The notes under the pieces: generated by a model
Seen by the model: only the letters and a program-made list of their open reading frames with translations
Databases searched by the model: none
What the model was told of the DNA's origin: nothing
Made by a program: the position numbers and the translations under genes
Shown here: one piece after another, positions 38,803 through 48,743 of the stretch
Position numbering within the stretch: position 1 is the stretch's first letter
How the letters are laid out: the number at the start of each line of letters is the position of its first letter
Source of the DNA: Bartonella sp. ML70XJBT.G
Lineage (GTDB): Bacteria; Pseudomonadota; Alphaproteobacteria; Rhizobiales; Rhizobiaceae
DNA: 64,000 bases
Direction of reading: 5' to 3'
Assembly (NCBI RefSeq): GCF_028618575.1
Contig: NZ_JAQITA010000004.1
Span: 1-64,000 of the forward strand

Positions 38803-40023
38803 ATGCGTCGCGTTGTTGTAACTGGAATGGGAGTTGTCTCTGCAATTGGAAATGATATAGAGGCAGTTTTAACCAGTTTGTATGAAGCCAAATCCGGAAT
38901 TTCTTATGCACCTCAGTATGCTGAATTAGGTTTTCGTAGCAGAGTTTACGGTAAACCTGATGTTAATATAGAAGAACTGGTTGATCGACGTGCTTTGCGT
39001 TTTCATGGACGTGGAACTGCTTGGAATCACATCGCTATGGATCAAGCAATTGTTGATGCGGGTTTAGAGCCCCATGAAGTATCAAATGAACGCACGGGTA
39101 TCATTATGGGCTCTGGAGGCGCTTCAACTCAATCAATCGTTGAAGCTGCTGATATTACACGGCAAAAAGGTCCAAAGCGCGTTGGTCCTTTTGTCGTACC
39201 CAAAGCAATGAGTTCTACAGCATCTGCGACACTTGCAACTTTTTTTAAAATTAAAGGCGTGAACTATTCAATTTCTTCAGCATGTGCAACCTCTAATCAT
39301 TGTATTGGAAATGCTTATGAATTAATACAGTATGGTAGACAGGACCGCATCTTTGCTGGTGGTTGTGAAGATTTGGACTGGACATTATCTGTACTCTTCG
39401 ATGCTATGGGTGCGATGTCCAGTAGATATAATGACACACCAGAAAAAGCTTCACGTGCCTATGATGTCAATCGTGATGGATTTGTTATTGCTGGTGGAGC
39501 AGGTGTTTTGGTTCTTGAAGAGCTCGAACTTGCTAAAGCGCGTGGCGCGAAAATCTACGGAGAAATTGTTGGATATGGTGCTACATCAGATGGTCATGAT
39601 ATGGTTGCTCCATCCGGTGAAGGGGCAGAACGGTGCATGCGCATGGCGCTTGCAACCGTAAAGAATAAAATTGATTATATCAACCCTCATGCAACAGCAA
39701 CACCTGTTGGTGATCCCCCCGAAATAGAAGCAATTCGCCGTATCTTTGGAGCAGGTGATCAATGCCCACCTATTTCTGCCACAAAATCTCTGACCGGTCA
39801 TTCTTTAGGGGCAGCAGGTGTTCATGAGGCAATCTATACATTGTTAATGATGAAGCATAATTTTATTTGCGAGAGTGCTCATATTGAAGAGCTTGATCCA
39901 GCTTTCGCCGATATGCCCATTGTTCGTGAACGTCGTGATCATCAACAACTTAATACTGTATTGTCAAACACATTCGGTTTTGGCGGTACCAATGCAACGC
40001 TCATTTTCCAACGTTATGCATAA
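38803..40023 (+). CDS. fabB: 3-oxoacyl-ACP synthase I
   Basis: 406 residues. Condensing enzyme that elongates the cis-3-decenoyl product of FabA. Catalytic residues visible: Cys161 in [10 protein letters not shown], His296 in [11 protein letters not shown], Lys328 and His333 in [15 protein letters not shown]. The C-terminal [12 protein letters not shown] closes the thiolase fold. AAGGAGG lies upstream of the ATG. Co-directional with fabA and fabI in one operon. Confidence 0.97.
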   Translation: MRRVVVTGMGVVSAIGNDIEAVLTSLYEAKSGISYAPQYAELGFRSRVYGKPDVNIEELVDRRALRFHGRGTAWNHIAMDQAIVDAGLEPHEVSNERTGIIMGSGGASTQSIVEAADITRQKGPKRVGPFVVPKAMSSTASATLATFFKIKGVNYSISSACATSNHCIGNAYELIQYGRQDRIFAGGCEDLDWTLSVLFDAMGAMSSRYNDTPEKASRAYDVNRDGFVIAGGAGVLVLEELELAKARGAKIYGEIVGYGATSDGHDMVAPSGEGAERCMRMALATVKNKIDYINPHATATPVGDPPEIEAIRRIFGAGDQCPPISATKSLTGHSLGAAGVHEAIYTLLMMKHNFICESAHIEELDPAFADMPIVRERRDHQQLNTVLSNTFGFGGTNATLIFQRYA

Positions 40024-40071
40024 AGAGGGATTCTTAGCTGGTTGAAAAAGCACGGTCTTACGGAGAATAAC

Positions 40072-40890
40072 ATGAAAGGTTTGATGGAGGGCAAACGTGG
40101 CCTTATTATGGGGGTTGCAAATGACCATTCAATTGCATGGGGCATTGCCTGCCAACTCGCAAAAGCAGGAGCTGAATTGGCTTTTACCTACCAAGGAGAA
40201 GCCTTTGGAAAACGCGTTCAACCTTTAGCAGAACAGCTCGGTTGCAAATTGTTGCTTGAATGCGATGTTGAAAAAATTGAAAATGTTGATCGTGTTTTTG
40301 AATATCTTGAAAAAGAATGGAAAACGATTGATTTCGTTGTTCATGCCATCGGCTTTTCAGATAAGAATCAATTAAAAGGACGTTATGTTGATGTAACAAC
40401 ACGCGAAAACTTTCAGCGCACAATGGTTATTTCTGCCTATTCTTTTACTGAAATTGCTCAGCGCGCTGGTAAGCTTATGCCTCATGGAGGTGCGCTTTTA
40501 ACACTTACCTATGGAGCTTCACAACAAGTTGTCCCTAATTACAATATTATGGGTGTGGCTAAAGCTGCTTTAGAAGCTATGGTACGTTACTTAGCAGCGG
40601 ATTTTGGTCCTCAAAACATTCGTGTCAATGCAATTTCAGCTGGACCTGTGAGAACTTTAGCAGGCAATGGAATTGCAGCTGCACGCGCGATTTTTTCCTA
40701 TCAACGTCGTAACGCGCCATTGCGTCGCACCGTAAATATTCACGAAATTGGAAAATCTGCTCTTTATCTCCTTTCTGATTTATCATCAGGCGTTACTGGT
40801 GAAATTCATTATGTTGATTCAGGCTATAATATTATGTCTATGCCAACCCTTGAAGAATTAAAACAAAGTGAGGAAACACAAGGAGGATAA
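40072..40890 (+). CDS. fabI: Enoyl-ACP reductase (NADH)
   Basis: 272 residues from the ATG at 40072, which has GGAGA about eight bases upstream; the frame also extends to a TTG at 40042. An SDR enzyme that reduces trans-2-enoyl-ACP. The nucleotide site is GLIMGVANDHSIAWGIA and the catalytic Tyr-Lys motif is YNIMGVAKAALEAM. RVNAISAGPVRTLAG is the C-terminal signature. Third gene of the fab operon, 48 bases after fabB. FabI-type enzymes are the triclosan target class. Confidence 0.97.
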   Translation: MKGLMEGKRGLIMGVANDHSIAWGIACQLAKAGAELAFTYQGEAFGKRVQPLAEQLGCKLLLECDVEKIENVDRVFEYLEKEWKTIDFVVHAIGFSDKNQLKGRYVDVTTRENFQRTMVISAYSFTEIAQRAGKLMPHGGALLTLTYGASQQVVPNYNIMGVAKAALEAMVRYLAADFGPQNIRVNAISAGPVRTLAGNGIAAARAIFSYQRRNAPLRRTVNIHEIGKSALYLLSDLSSGVTGEIHYVDSGYNIMSMPTLEELKQSEETQGG

Positions 40891-41200
40891 CTCTTCCTAG
40901 TGCTTGGTCAAAGTACGAAAATACCCCTTTGCACAGCATATAAAGATATGTTGAGTGCTTTCTTCTCTCCTGTAAAATCTATAATTAGAGAACATAGCTT
41001 GCTTTTTAAAGATATAACTTAGAGTAGCAGTTAAATTTTTCCATGTTTTAGCTATATCCGCTATACTTCAGTCATCCACATAAAAAGCGATCTGGTTTTC
41101 TTTCATTTGCTATAGTATGACTGCTTTATCTTATGGTCAGCGTACTAAACTTCAAAATTTCTATTCTATGACCACTATCTCTCTCATCTGTTTGAATAGT
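40891..41200. other. Intergenic stretch between convergent fabI and gpsA
   Basis: About 310 bases. No clear hairpin terminator and no gene were seen. Confidence 0.5.
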
Positions 41201-42223
41201 TTAGAAACATACTGTATCACGTATTTCATCTTTGAGTGCTCGGCTCAATAATGTATTTGCTGCTTCGATTACACTTTTATCGCAAAATAATATTTGATAG
41301 ATTTGCTCTGTAATTGGCATTTCTACTCCTATGCGTTGTGCTAATGCATGCACTTCTTTCGTATTTAAATAACCTTCAACAACTTGGCCAACCTGTTTTT
41401 CCGCTTCTTTTATATTCATTCCTTGACCAAGCAGCATACCAAAACGGCGATTGCGCGATTGATTATCAGTACATGTTAAAACCAAATCGCCTAAGCCTGT
41501 CATACCCATAAATGTGGAAAGTTCAGCGCCCATAGCAACACCCAAACGACTGATTTCAGCTAAGCCTCGTGTGATGAGCGCTATTCGAGCATTTGCCCCA
41601 AATCCCATGCCATCTGATATTCCTGCACCAATGGCAATAACATTTTTGACCGTTCCACCCAATTGAACGCCAATCATATCAGAATTTTTATAAACTCTCA
41701 AAGCCTTATCACAATGAAAAAGTTGCTGTAGCTCTTTACTAAATTCAGCATCAGAAGCTGCTACTGTAATTGCTGTAGGCAAACCAATGGCAATCTCCTT
41801 GGCAAAGGTTGGTCCAGAAAAAACAGCTAAAGGAATTTTATCTCCTAAAATTTCACAAGCAACTTCTTGTAAAAGGCGTCCTGTACCATGCTCCAAGCCC
41901 TTCGTTACCCATATAATACGTGAATGTTGATCCAAATAAGGTTGAATATTGTATAATACTTGGTGAAATATATGACTTGGAACAGCAATTAATATATTTC
42001 GGCTTGCTGTTATTGCAGTTTCAAGCGAAACTTCGGGAGATAGATTTTCAGGAAATTGAATATCTGGTAAAAATGCTTGATTGCAGCGATATTTCTGTAA
42101 TTCTTTGATATGCTGAGGATTATGACCCCAAAGTAAAACACGATGGCCATTACGAGCCAAAGCAATCGCCAACGCCGTGCCAAAAGAACCAGCACCAATA
42201 ATTGTTATCGAAACGGCTTTCAT
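41201..42223 (-). CDS. gpsA: Glycerol-3-phosphate dehydrogenase [NAD(P)+]
   Basis: 340 residues from the ATG at 42223 (a TTG codon precedes it). It makes sn-glycerol 3-phosphate for phospholipids from dihydroxyacetone phosphate. The dinucleotide motif [14 protein letters not shown] lies at the N-terminus. [21 protein letters not shown] and [17 protein letters not shown] (catalytic Lys) are family signatures. It stands as a single gene; the tsaD neighbour seen in many Rhizobiales is not here. Confidence 0.96.
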   Translation of the reverse strand: MKAVSITIIGAGSFGTALAIALARNGHRVLLWGHNPQHIKELQKYRCNQAFLPDIQFPENLSPEVSLETAITASRNILIAVPSHIFHQVLYNIQPYLDQHSRIIWVTKGLEHGTGRLLQEVACEILGDKIPLAVFSGPTFAKEIAIGLPTAITVAASDAEFSKELQQLFHCDKALRVYKNSDMIGVQLGGTVKNVIAIGAGISDGMGFGANARIALITRGLAEISRLGVAMGAELSTFMGMTGLGDLVLTCTDNQSRNRRFGMLLGQGMNIKEAEKQVGQVVEGYLNTKEVHALAQRIGVEMPITEQIYQILFCDKSVIEAANTLLSRALKDEIRDTVCF

Positions 42224-42641
42224 CAAACTTTCTGATTATTCTCCAAATTTCTCTTTGTAGTCCGTTATGGCTTCATTCTAACATACTGTGAAATCTTTTC
42301 AAAATTCTCATACCTTCTGTATTCAAGCGTATGAAAATAATATTATAGCTTCTCCAAATGACTGCTTATCTCAGGTCAAATTGAGGTTACACTTAAGTCC
42401 CCATAAACTTTCTCGTTTAAAATAAACGTATATTCAAAATGATGCCTCTTCAATTTCCTCTCTAGCCCTCTGTTTATCACTCACCTTAGCCCCAATAAAC
42501 TTGTTTATAACGAACTCTCGCAAAAAAGCCAATGCACTTGGCATTGGCTCTATGAATCTTGTTATTTTTGATAATTTTATTGCACAGGCGTTTGCATGCT
42601 TGGTGTTTGTTCCATAGGCATTTCCACACCTGGTGCTTGCT
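42224..42641. other. Intergenic stretch holding the lost CyoD tail and a terminator
   Basis: About 420 bases. Positions 42577-42641 are the out-of-frame remainder of the cyoD repeat tail (see cyoD). A terminator lies at 42522-42549. The rest shows nothing recognised. Confidence 0.6.
42522..42549 (-). terminator. Rho-independent terminator of cyoABCD
   Basis: Perfect 9-bp stem AGCCAATGC/GCATTGGCT (42527-42535, 42541-42549) around a five-base loop. On the minus strand it is followed by a T run (complement of 42522-42527). It lies 28 bases after the ancestral end of cyoD. Confidence 0.88.
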
Positions 42642-42790
42642 CTACAGGAGCCGGCATACTTGCTCTTGCCCCATAGGCATTTCCACACCTGATGCTTGCT
42701 CTACAGGAGCCGGCATACTTGGCTCTTGCCCCATAGGCATTTCCACACCTGGTGCTTGCTCTACATGAGCTGGCATACTTGGCTCTTGCT
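42605..42790 (-). repeat. 60-bp tandem repeat in the 3' end of cyoD
   Basis: The marker CCATAGGCATTTCCACACC occurs at 42612, 42671 and 42731, giving spacings of 59 and 60. The translated unit is 20 residues rich in Pro, Met, Glu and Val. The 59-base spacing shows a one-base deletion in the distal copy. Confidence 0.9.
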
Positions 42791-43232
42791 CTGTAGCAAC
42801 CTGAGTGCTTAATAAATCTCCTGCTGGCTTTTGTTTTTCTGATAATTTTCCTGTCGATATAGAACTATCTTCTGTTGTTCTTTCCGGCTCAATAATACGT
42901 CCTGAACCACCCATCATATTATAATTTAAATGGGAAATAGCCCACCACGTACCACCAATAATAATCAAAACGCAAATGGCCGCAAACCACAAAGCGCTTA
43001 AATTCCATTTCGCATCTGGACCAGAATTCAAGTGCAAAAAGAAAACAACCTGCACTATAATTTGAATAATCGCCATTCCAATAAGATATGCAACTTTTGT
43101 ACTAATCGCCCAGCTCTCCATCATTCCATACATCACAGGAATAAAAGAACCTAAAGTAAAAAATATCGCGAGAATAAAGCCGATTAAATAGGAACCAGTA
43201 CTGGGACCATGTGTTTCGTTTTGCATGTTCAT
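42642..43232 (-). CDS. cyoD: Cytochrome o ubiquinol oxidase subunit IV with a frameshifted repeat tail
   Basis: 196 residues from the ATG at 43232, which overlaps the cyoC stop by one base (TAATG). Residues about 1-110 are the CyoD core with three membrane helices (YLIGFILAIFFTLGSFIPV; AYLIGMAIIQIIVQVVFFL; LWFAAICVLIIIGGTWWAI). Beyond it is an unusual tail of 20-residue repeats (QEPSMPAPVEQASGVEMPMG), encoded by a 60-bp tandem repeat. In the third repeat one base is missing near 42657-42662 (spacing 59 instead of 60). The protein therefore ends EQVCRLL rather than continuing to a stop at 42577. The membrane core is unaffected. Confidence 0.9.
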   Translation of the reverse strand: MNMQNETHGPSTGSYLIGFILAIFFTLGSFIPVMYGMMESWAISTKVAYLIGMAIIQIIVQVVFFLHLNSGPDAKWNLSALWFAAICVLIIIGGTWWAISHLNYNMMGGSGRIIEPERTTEDSSISTGKLSEKQKPAGDLLSTQVATEQEPSMPAHVEQAPGVEMPMGQEPSMPAPVEQASGVEMPMGQEQVCRLL

Positions 43233-43897
43233 TACAGCGCTCCTAACAGATAAACCATGGTGAAAACACCAACCCATACAATATCAAGCAAATGCCAAAA
43301 AATTGAAAGGCATGCTAAACGCGTTTTATTATCCTGATCCAAACCACTCCGACGTAGATGAAAAAACATCACCACCATCCAGAGAAGACCAACACTCACA
43401 TGAAGACCATGGGTGCCAACCAAAGCAAAAAACGCTGACCAATAAGCAGATAAAACTTCTTTTCCAAAAAGCTTTAAACCCGTTGCAGGGTCAATACCAG
43501 CATAAGCACCAGGATCGTAATAAAATACTTCGCCCAAAAGTTCATGGAATTCGTAAATTTCCATGCCAATAAAGCAACATCCAAGTACAAAAGTAATAGC
43601 CATCCATAAACGCACACCACTGAGATGCCCCTTATGGGTTTGTACCATCACAAACCCATAAGTAATTGATGAAAGCAACAAAATAGCAGTTTCAACCAAG
43701 ACAAACTTTAAATCAATAAATTCACTGCCTGCTTTTCCTCCACCGTAAGAAGCGGAAAAAACAGCGAAACTTGAAAAAAGTGTCGAAAATAGGATCAAAT
43801 CCGAAAGGATATAAACCCAGAAACCAAACGTCATGACGGAACTATTGTCGTGATGATGCTCATCAATGTGAGTCTTCTTCATTGCCATCGTACTCAT
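43232..43897 (-). CDS. cyoC: Cytochrome o ubiquinol oxidase subunit III
   Basis: 221 residues, five predicted helices (for example FWVYILSDLILFSTLFSSFAV). The family segment YWSAFFALVGTHGLHVSVGLLW and the C-terminal LSIFWHLLDIVWVGVFTMVYLLG are present. The His-rich N-terminus HIDEHHHDNS is notable. Its ATG overlaps the cyoB stop (ATGA). Part of the four-subunit proton-pumping quinol oxidase in the inner membrane. Confidence 0.96.
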   Translation of the reverse strand: MSTMAMKKTHIDEHHHDNSSVMTFGFWVYILSDLILFSTLFSSFAVFSASYGGGKAGSEFIDLKFVLVETAILLLSSITYGFVMVQTHKGHLSGVRLWMAITFVLGCCFIGMEIYEFHELLGEVFYYDPGAYAGIDPATGLKLFGKEVLSAYWSAFFALVGTHGLHVSVGLLWMVVMFFHLRRSGLDQDNKTRLACLSIFWHLLDIVWVGVFTMVYLLGAL

Positions 43898-45912
43898 ACT
43901 GTTACTCCTTGTTTTTTAAGGACAGCTGTAAAAGCATCTTCTGTCTTTTGCACTTCTTCAGCTGGAATATAGTAACCATGATGATCACCTGTTAATGAAT
44001 GACACACTATCGTCGCCACAAAGCCAATCATTCCAATCGCAACGAGCCACCAAATATGCCAAACAAGCGCAAAACCAACAACTAATGAAAAGAACCCAGC
44101 AATAATTCCAGCCGATGTATTTGACGGCATATGAATTTTTGAAAATCCACTTGTTGGACGCTGATAACCATTTTTCTTCATATTCCAATAGGCATCGTCA
44201 GAGTGTACCTCTGGAATAATGGCAAAATTGTAAGAAGGTGGCGGTGAAGAGGTAAACCATTCAAGTGTACGTGCATCACCCCAAGAATCATTGAGCGTTA
44301 CTGGTAAGCGTCCCTTATGCTTAATACCGTACCAAATTGCCAAAACAACTTGCAGCACAAAACAAAGGATACCAAGTAAGATAATAAAAGCTCCTAGTGC
44401 TGCAATTATAAACATCGGCTGCCAACTAGGCTCCATGTAATGTTGAAGACGACGCGTCGCACCCATGAGCCCAAGCGCATAAATTGGAAAAAAGGCAAGA
44501 TAAAAACCAATGAACCAACACCAGAAAGATGCAATGCCTAGCATCCGATTTGGTTTATAACCAAAAACTTTTGGAAACCAAAAAGCAAGTCCAGCTAAGT
44601 AGGCAAACACAACACCTCCGATAATTGTGTGGTGGAAATGCGCTATCAAAAACAACGAATTATGAAATTGCCAATCCGCAGGCACAATAGATAGCAAAAC
44701 ACCTGTTAAGCCACCTCCAACAAATGTAAAGATCATCCCCATGCACCAAAGCATTGGAGGCTCAAAACGTATCCGCCCTTTATACATGGTTAGTAACCAA
44801 TTAAAGACTTTTACACCCGTTGGAACGGCAATGATCATCGTAGCAATACCAAAGAAGGTGTTTACAACTTCACCCCCACCCATGGTAAAGAAATGATGTC
44901 CCCAAACAAGAAGTGAAAGGATTAAAATAACCAACATTGCCCATACCATTGAAGTATAACCAAAAAGGCGTTTTGAAGAAAACGTCGAGACAACTTCAGA
45001 AACAATCCCAAAAGCAGGGACAACCAAAACATAAACTTCAGGATGCCCAAAAATCCAAACATAGTTAATCCATACCATTGGATTTCCGCCACCAACATTG
45101 GTAAAAAAATTCATGCCCAAATAACGGTCACATGCCAAGAGAGCAAACGCTACAGCTAAGACAGGATAAATCACTAAAATAAGAACATTACTAACGAAAG
45201 CACTCCAACAAAAGACGGGCATTTTCATCATCGTCATACCAGGTGCCCGCATTTTTATCATCGTTGCAACAAAATTGATTGCTCCCATCGTTGTTGCAAT
45301 ACCAGACAGTTGAAGTGACCACAAATAATAGTCTACCCCCGTATCTGGACTTCCTTGCAACTCTGTGAAAGGTGGATACATCAACCAGCCACCACGACCA
45401 AAATTACCAACACCTAGTGATATGTTAATGAGTATTGCTCCTGCAGCTGTAATCCAAAATCCCAAATTATTGGCAAAAGGAAAAGCAACATCACGAGCAC
45501 CAATTTGAAGTGGTATAATATAATTGAAAAGACCAAATAATATCGGCGTGGCCATGAAGAAAATCATTATAGTACCGTGAGCCGAAAAAATCTGATCAAA
45601 ATGATCAGGAGGTAAATAACCCGCCGTTTCGCTCCCCAGAGCCAAAGCCTGATGCGTTCGCATCATAATTGCGTCCGCGAAACCGCGAACAAGCATAATA
45701 ATACCAAGCACTATATACATAATGCCAATGCGTTTATGGTCAACTGTTGTAATCCAATTTCGCCATAAGACTCCCCACCATCCAAGCACTGTCAAAGCAA
45801 GAACAGCAATTAAACCACCCACAACAATCGCAATACACGTGTATAAAACGATCGGTTCATGTGCCAGCGCGTGAAAAGCACCAGCTGTAGGATCTGTAAG
45901 TCTTCCAAACAT
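43894..45912 (-). CDS. cyoB: Cytochrome o ubiquinol oxidase subunit I
   Basis: 672 residues. Catalytic subunit carrying heme b, heme o3 and CuB. Visible: the heme-ligand region QIFSAHGTIMIFFM, the CuB/Tyr crosslink motif IFGHPEVYVLVVPAFG, WGHHFFTMGG, and LIAHFHHTIIGG with paired His ligands near helix X. Hydrophobic segments fit the 15 helices of the family. Located between cyoA and cyoC, with a four-base overlap into cyoC. Heme o synthase (cyoE) is not next to it. Confidence 0.97.
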   Translation of the reverse strand: MFGRLTDPTAGAFHALAHEPIVLYTCIAIVVGGLIAVLALTVLGWWGVLWRNWITTVDHKRIGIMYIVLGIIMLVRGFADAIMMRTHQALALGSETAGYLPPDHFDQIFSAHGTIMIFFMATPILFGLFNYIIPLQIGARDVAFPFANNLGFWITAAGAILINISLGVGNFGRGGWLMYPPFTELQGSPDTGVDYYLWSLQLSGIATTMGAINFVATMIKMRAPGMTMMKMPVFCWSAFVSNVLILVIYPVLAVAFALLACDRYLGMNFFTNVGGGNPMVWINYVWIFGHPEVYVLVVPAFGIVSEVVSTFSSKRLFGYTSMVWAMLVILILSLLVWGHHFFTMGGGEVVNTFFGIATMIIAVPTGVKVFNWLLTMYKGRIRFEPPMLWCMGMIFTFVGGGLTGVLLSIVPADWQFHNSLFLIAHFHHTIIGGVVFAYLAGLAFWFPKVFGYKPNRMLGIASFWCWFIGFYLAFFPIYALGLMGATRRLQHYMEPSWQPMFIIAALGAFIILLGILCFVLQVVLAIWYGIKHKGRLPVTLNDSWGDARTLEWFTSSPPPSYNFAIIPEVHSDDAYWNMKKNGYQRPTSGFSKIHMPSNTSAGIIAGFFSLVVGFALVWHIWWLVAIGMIGFVATIVCHSLTGDHHGYYIPAEEVQKTEDAFTAVLKKQGVTV

Positions 45913-45987
45913 TTCTCAACCCGTATCAGATAAATTTCATTTTAAAAAAACCTTATTTTTAAAAGGTCTCTTTCTCGATTGATGCAC

Positions 45988-46959
45988 TCAATAACCATCA
46001 GGATCAAAAACTGAACAAAGTGCACCCCAAAGTGTCTGAGCTGCAGCTCGCTTCATTAAATCTTCATTACACACCGTATTTGCATCAACACATCGATTAA
46101 CAATCCGGTAGTAGAGCTGCTTCTCAACAGGTGCAAAATAACGTACCTCAGCATCCTTTTCCTTCGCAGCAATATCACCCATACGAGGCGCAATAGAAAG
46201 CTGACGATAAGATGCACGATCAAGTACTTGACCATGGGCCCGAGCTTTAGCAACCCAATTATCAAAATCCTGCAAAGATACAGAATGCCATTTAAATCGC
46301 ATTCCTGCGAAACCATCACCACTGTAATTCGCCGAAGTTCCGTTGAATACTCCTTGCTTATCAGCAACCAAATGCAATTTAGAATTCATTTGTGGCATAG
46401 CATAAAGAACCGTGCCCAGTTTTGGTACCCAAAAAGCATTAACAGAATTCTCTGACGTCAACTGCAATAAAACTTGGCGACCTTCAGGTGCATAAATTTC
46501 ATTGACTGCTGCAATACCATATTGAGGATAAATAAAAACCCATTTCCAATCCGTAGCCACAACATTTATCTGCAACGGCTCCCCTTCACCAACAATTTCC
46601 GTGGGAAGCGGATTTTCTGGTTCAAGCTTATAGGTGTAATAGGCAGTCAACGCACCCAAAACACACACGATAACAATTGGAATGCCCCACATAACTGCTT
46701 CAATTTTATTGGAATGCCCCCAATCAGGTAAATATTCTGCTGACGTGTTCGACGCATGATATTTAATAGCCAAAAATACGACACTCACCATGACTGGAAT
46801 CACAACGCAAAGCATAACAGCAACACAAATAACAATCAAAATAAGCTGTTGCCGCGCAACATATCCCGCCGGGTGAAGAACGTCAAACTTACAACCTGAT
46901 AAAAGCAACACAACCCCTAAAATTACGAGCATCTTTATTCGTTTAACAAAGTTTTTCAT
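45988..46959 (-). CDS. cyoA: Cytochrome o ubiquinol oxidase subunit II (lipoprotein)
   Basis: 323 residues from the ATG at 46959, with AGGTGA upstream; the frame also reaches a TTG at 47049. The signal ends in a lipobox VLLLSGC, so the mature protein is lipid-anchored. Two helices (QLILIVICVAVMLCVVIPVMV and IPIVIVCVLGALTAYYTY) precede a periplasmic cupredoxin domain without CuA ligands, as expected for a quinol rather than cytochrome c oxidase. First gene of cyoABCD. Confidence 0.96.
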   Translation of the reverse strand: MKNFVKRIKMLVILGVVLLLSGCKFDVLHPAGYVARQQLILIVICVAVMLCVVIPVMVSVVFLAIKYHASNTSAEYLPDWGHSNKIEAVMWGIPIVIVCVLGALTAYYTYKLEPENPLPTEIVGEGEPLQINVVATDWKWVFIYPQYGIAAVNEIYAPEGRQVLLQLTSENSVNAFWVPKLGTVLYAMPQMNSKLHLVADKQGVFNGTSANYSGDGFAGMRFKWHSVSLQDFDNWVAKARAHGQVLDRASYRQLSIAPRMGDIAAKEKDAEVRYFAPVEKQLYYRIVNRCVDANTVCNEDLMKRAAAQTLWGALCSVFDPDGY

Positions 46960-47074
46960 TTCACCTGCCCCATCATACATACCAGAAGTTGCCATCAAAA
47001 CATGACAAAATCTTAACGATATGCTTACCAATTTAAAAAGAATTATCAAGTAAATTCAAATGCCCTCATCAACA

Positions 47075-47542
47075 TTATACAACTTTTGATTCCTCTCTGC
47101 CCAATTTAAGCCTCTTGGCAATATATTCAAGCGCAAACCAATACCCATCGCTCCCACAACCGGCAATGACAGCATCCACACCAGCAGACGTATAAGAGTG
47201 GTAGCGAAAGGACTCACGATGATAAATATGAGATAAATGAACCTCTACTTTTGTCCCTGTAAATATTTTTAAAGCATCAAGAATTGCAACAGAGGTATGG
47301 CTATAAGCAGCAGGATTGATTATCAATCCTGCACTCATTCCAACCGCTTCCTGTATCCACTCTACCAATTGCCCCTCATAATTGCTTTGATGGAAATGTA
47401 CGACTATACCCGCTCTGGTTGCCCATTCCTTGCAAAATTTTTCAATATCTTCTAGAGTTTCAGTTCCATAGATCTCTGGCTCACGTTGCCCAAGAAAATT
47501 TAAATTAGGACCATTTAAAACCGTTATAATTGTAGACATCAT
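47075..47542 (-). CDS. aroQ: 3-dehydroquinate dehydratase, type II
   Basis: 155 residues. Third step of the shikimate pathway, by the dodecameric type II enzyme. NGPNLNFLGQREPEIYG holds the active-site loop with its Arg and Tyr. HQSNYEGQLVEWI and INPAAYSHTSVAILDAL follow, then VEVHLSHIYHRESFRYHSY with the catalytic His. Starts ATG-ATG. It lies 47 bases downstream of recF on the same strand. Confidence 0.96.
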   Translation of the reverse strand: MMSTIITVLNGPNLNFLGQREPEIYGTETLEDIEKFCKEWATRAGIVVHFHQSNYEGQLVEWIQEAVGMSAGLIINPAAYSHTSVAILDALKIFTGTKVEVHLSHIYHRESFRYHSYTSAGVDAVIAGCGSDGYWFALEYIAKRLKLGREESKVV

Positions 47543-47589
47543 AAGCCTCTTTTTCGTCGACCATCACTTATAAAAAATTTAGCACATTT

Positions 47590-48732
47590 TTATTGAAATA
47601 AAGCTCCATCCTTAATCTCAAAAAACTCTGCTCGTCCTTTTAAGGAATCAAACAAAATGCGGTCTGTTCCTGTCATAAATGTTTGCCCCCTCAAGTCATC
47701 AAGAATATCAAATAAAGCAGCGCGCCGATGAGAATCAAGATGTGCTGCCATTTCATCAAGAAGTAGTATAGGTGCCCTCTGCGACATCATACCTGTTAAA
47801 CGCGCATGACATAAAACCAAACTTGTGAGCAACGCTTTTTGCTCACCCGTAGAACAAAATGTTGCAGCCATGTTTTTATCAGCATAAAAAACTTGTAAAT
47901 CTGTGCGATGTGGTCCTTCCAGAGTCCTTCCAGCTGCCCGATCTATTGCACGGTTATGTCGCAATCGATCATAAAATTGCTCTTCAACCTCAACCGCCGA
48001 TAATTTACTCAAAGCCGTTTCTAAAAAACCATCAATTTGTAAAAAAGCGCGTGGAAAAACTCTCTGAGATGGCATTTGTACAAACAGATCATTCAAAAGC
48101 CTAATAAGATCAATACGTGCGGCAGCAATAGCCGTTGCTAGTTCTGCCATCTGCTTTTCTAACGCATTAAACCAAGCATCATTTTCATTGTCATCCAAAA
48201 ATAAACGATTGCGCGCGCGCATCACCTTATCATAATCTGCTATGCGACGACTATGCAAAGGATCAATAGCCAAAACCATACGATCTAAAAAACGACGCCG
48301 CTCAAGCGAAGGGCCTGTAAAAAGCCCATCCATAGAAGGTGTCAGAATACTGATATGACAGTAATCTGTTAAGCAATCTCCTGTCTCATTCACACCATTA
48401 ATATGTACTTTACGACTATTAGTCCCAATTTCGAATGCTGTACCAATCTTTACTTCACCATAAAGAGCACATTCAAGACGTGCAAAGACAACAAACCCTT
48501 CACCACCATCATTTGCAAAACTAACATCAGAATAAGCAGCACGCCGCAAACCGCGACCAGGAGAAAGAAAAGATAAAGCTTCTAAAAGATTTGTCTTACC
48601 CGCACCATTATGGCCAGTAAAAACCACATGCTGACCTGAAAAATGGATATTAAAGGAGGAATAATTGCGATAACGCACAAGCTTTAGCTGCCGCACTGCC
48701 ACTTTGTGCACATAACCAGCTATGCATTGCAA
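47590..48732 (-). CDS. recF: DNA replication and repair protein RecF
   Basis: 380 residues from a TTG at 48732, preceded by AGGGA; a GTG at 48711 is the alternative. SMC-like ATPase that helps load RecA at gaps. Walker A GHNGAGKTNLLEAL is in the N-terminal part. The signature GRGLRRAAYSDV and the Walker B region PILLLDEMAAHLDSHRR, near the end, complete it. It follows dnaN by 11 bases, the classical dnaA-dnaN-recF order. Confidence 0.95.
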   Translation of the reverse strand: MQCIAGYVHKVAVRQLKLVRYRNYSSFNIHFSGQHVVFTGHNGAGKTNLLEALSFLSPGRGLRRAAYSDVSFANDGGEGFVVFARLECALYGEVKIGTAFEIGTNSRKVHINGVNETGDCLTDYCHISILTPSMDGLFTGPSLERRRFLDRMVLAIDPLHSRRIADYDKVMRARNRLFLDDNENDAWFNALEKQMAELATAIAAARIDLIRLLNDLFVQMPSQRVFPRAFLQIDGFLETALSKLSAVEVEEQFYDRLRHNRAIDRAAGRTLEGPHRTDLQVFYADKNMAATFCSTGEQKALLTSLVLCHARLTGMMSQRAPILLLDEMAAHLDSHRRAALFDILDDLRGQTFMTGTDRILFDSLKGRAEFFEIKDGALFQ

Positions 48733-48743
48733 AACAATAGTCC

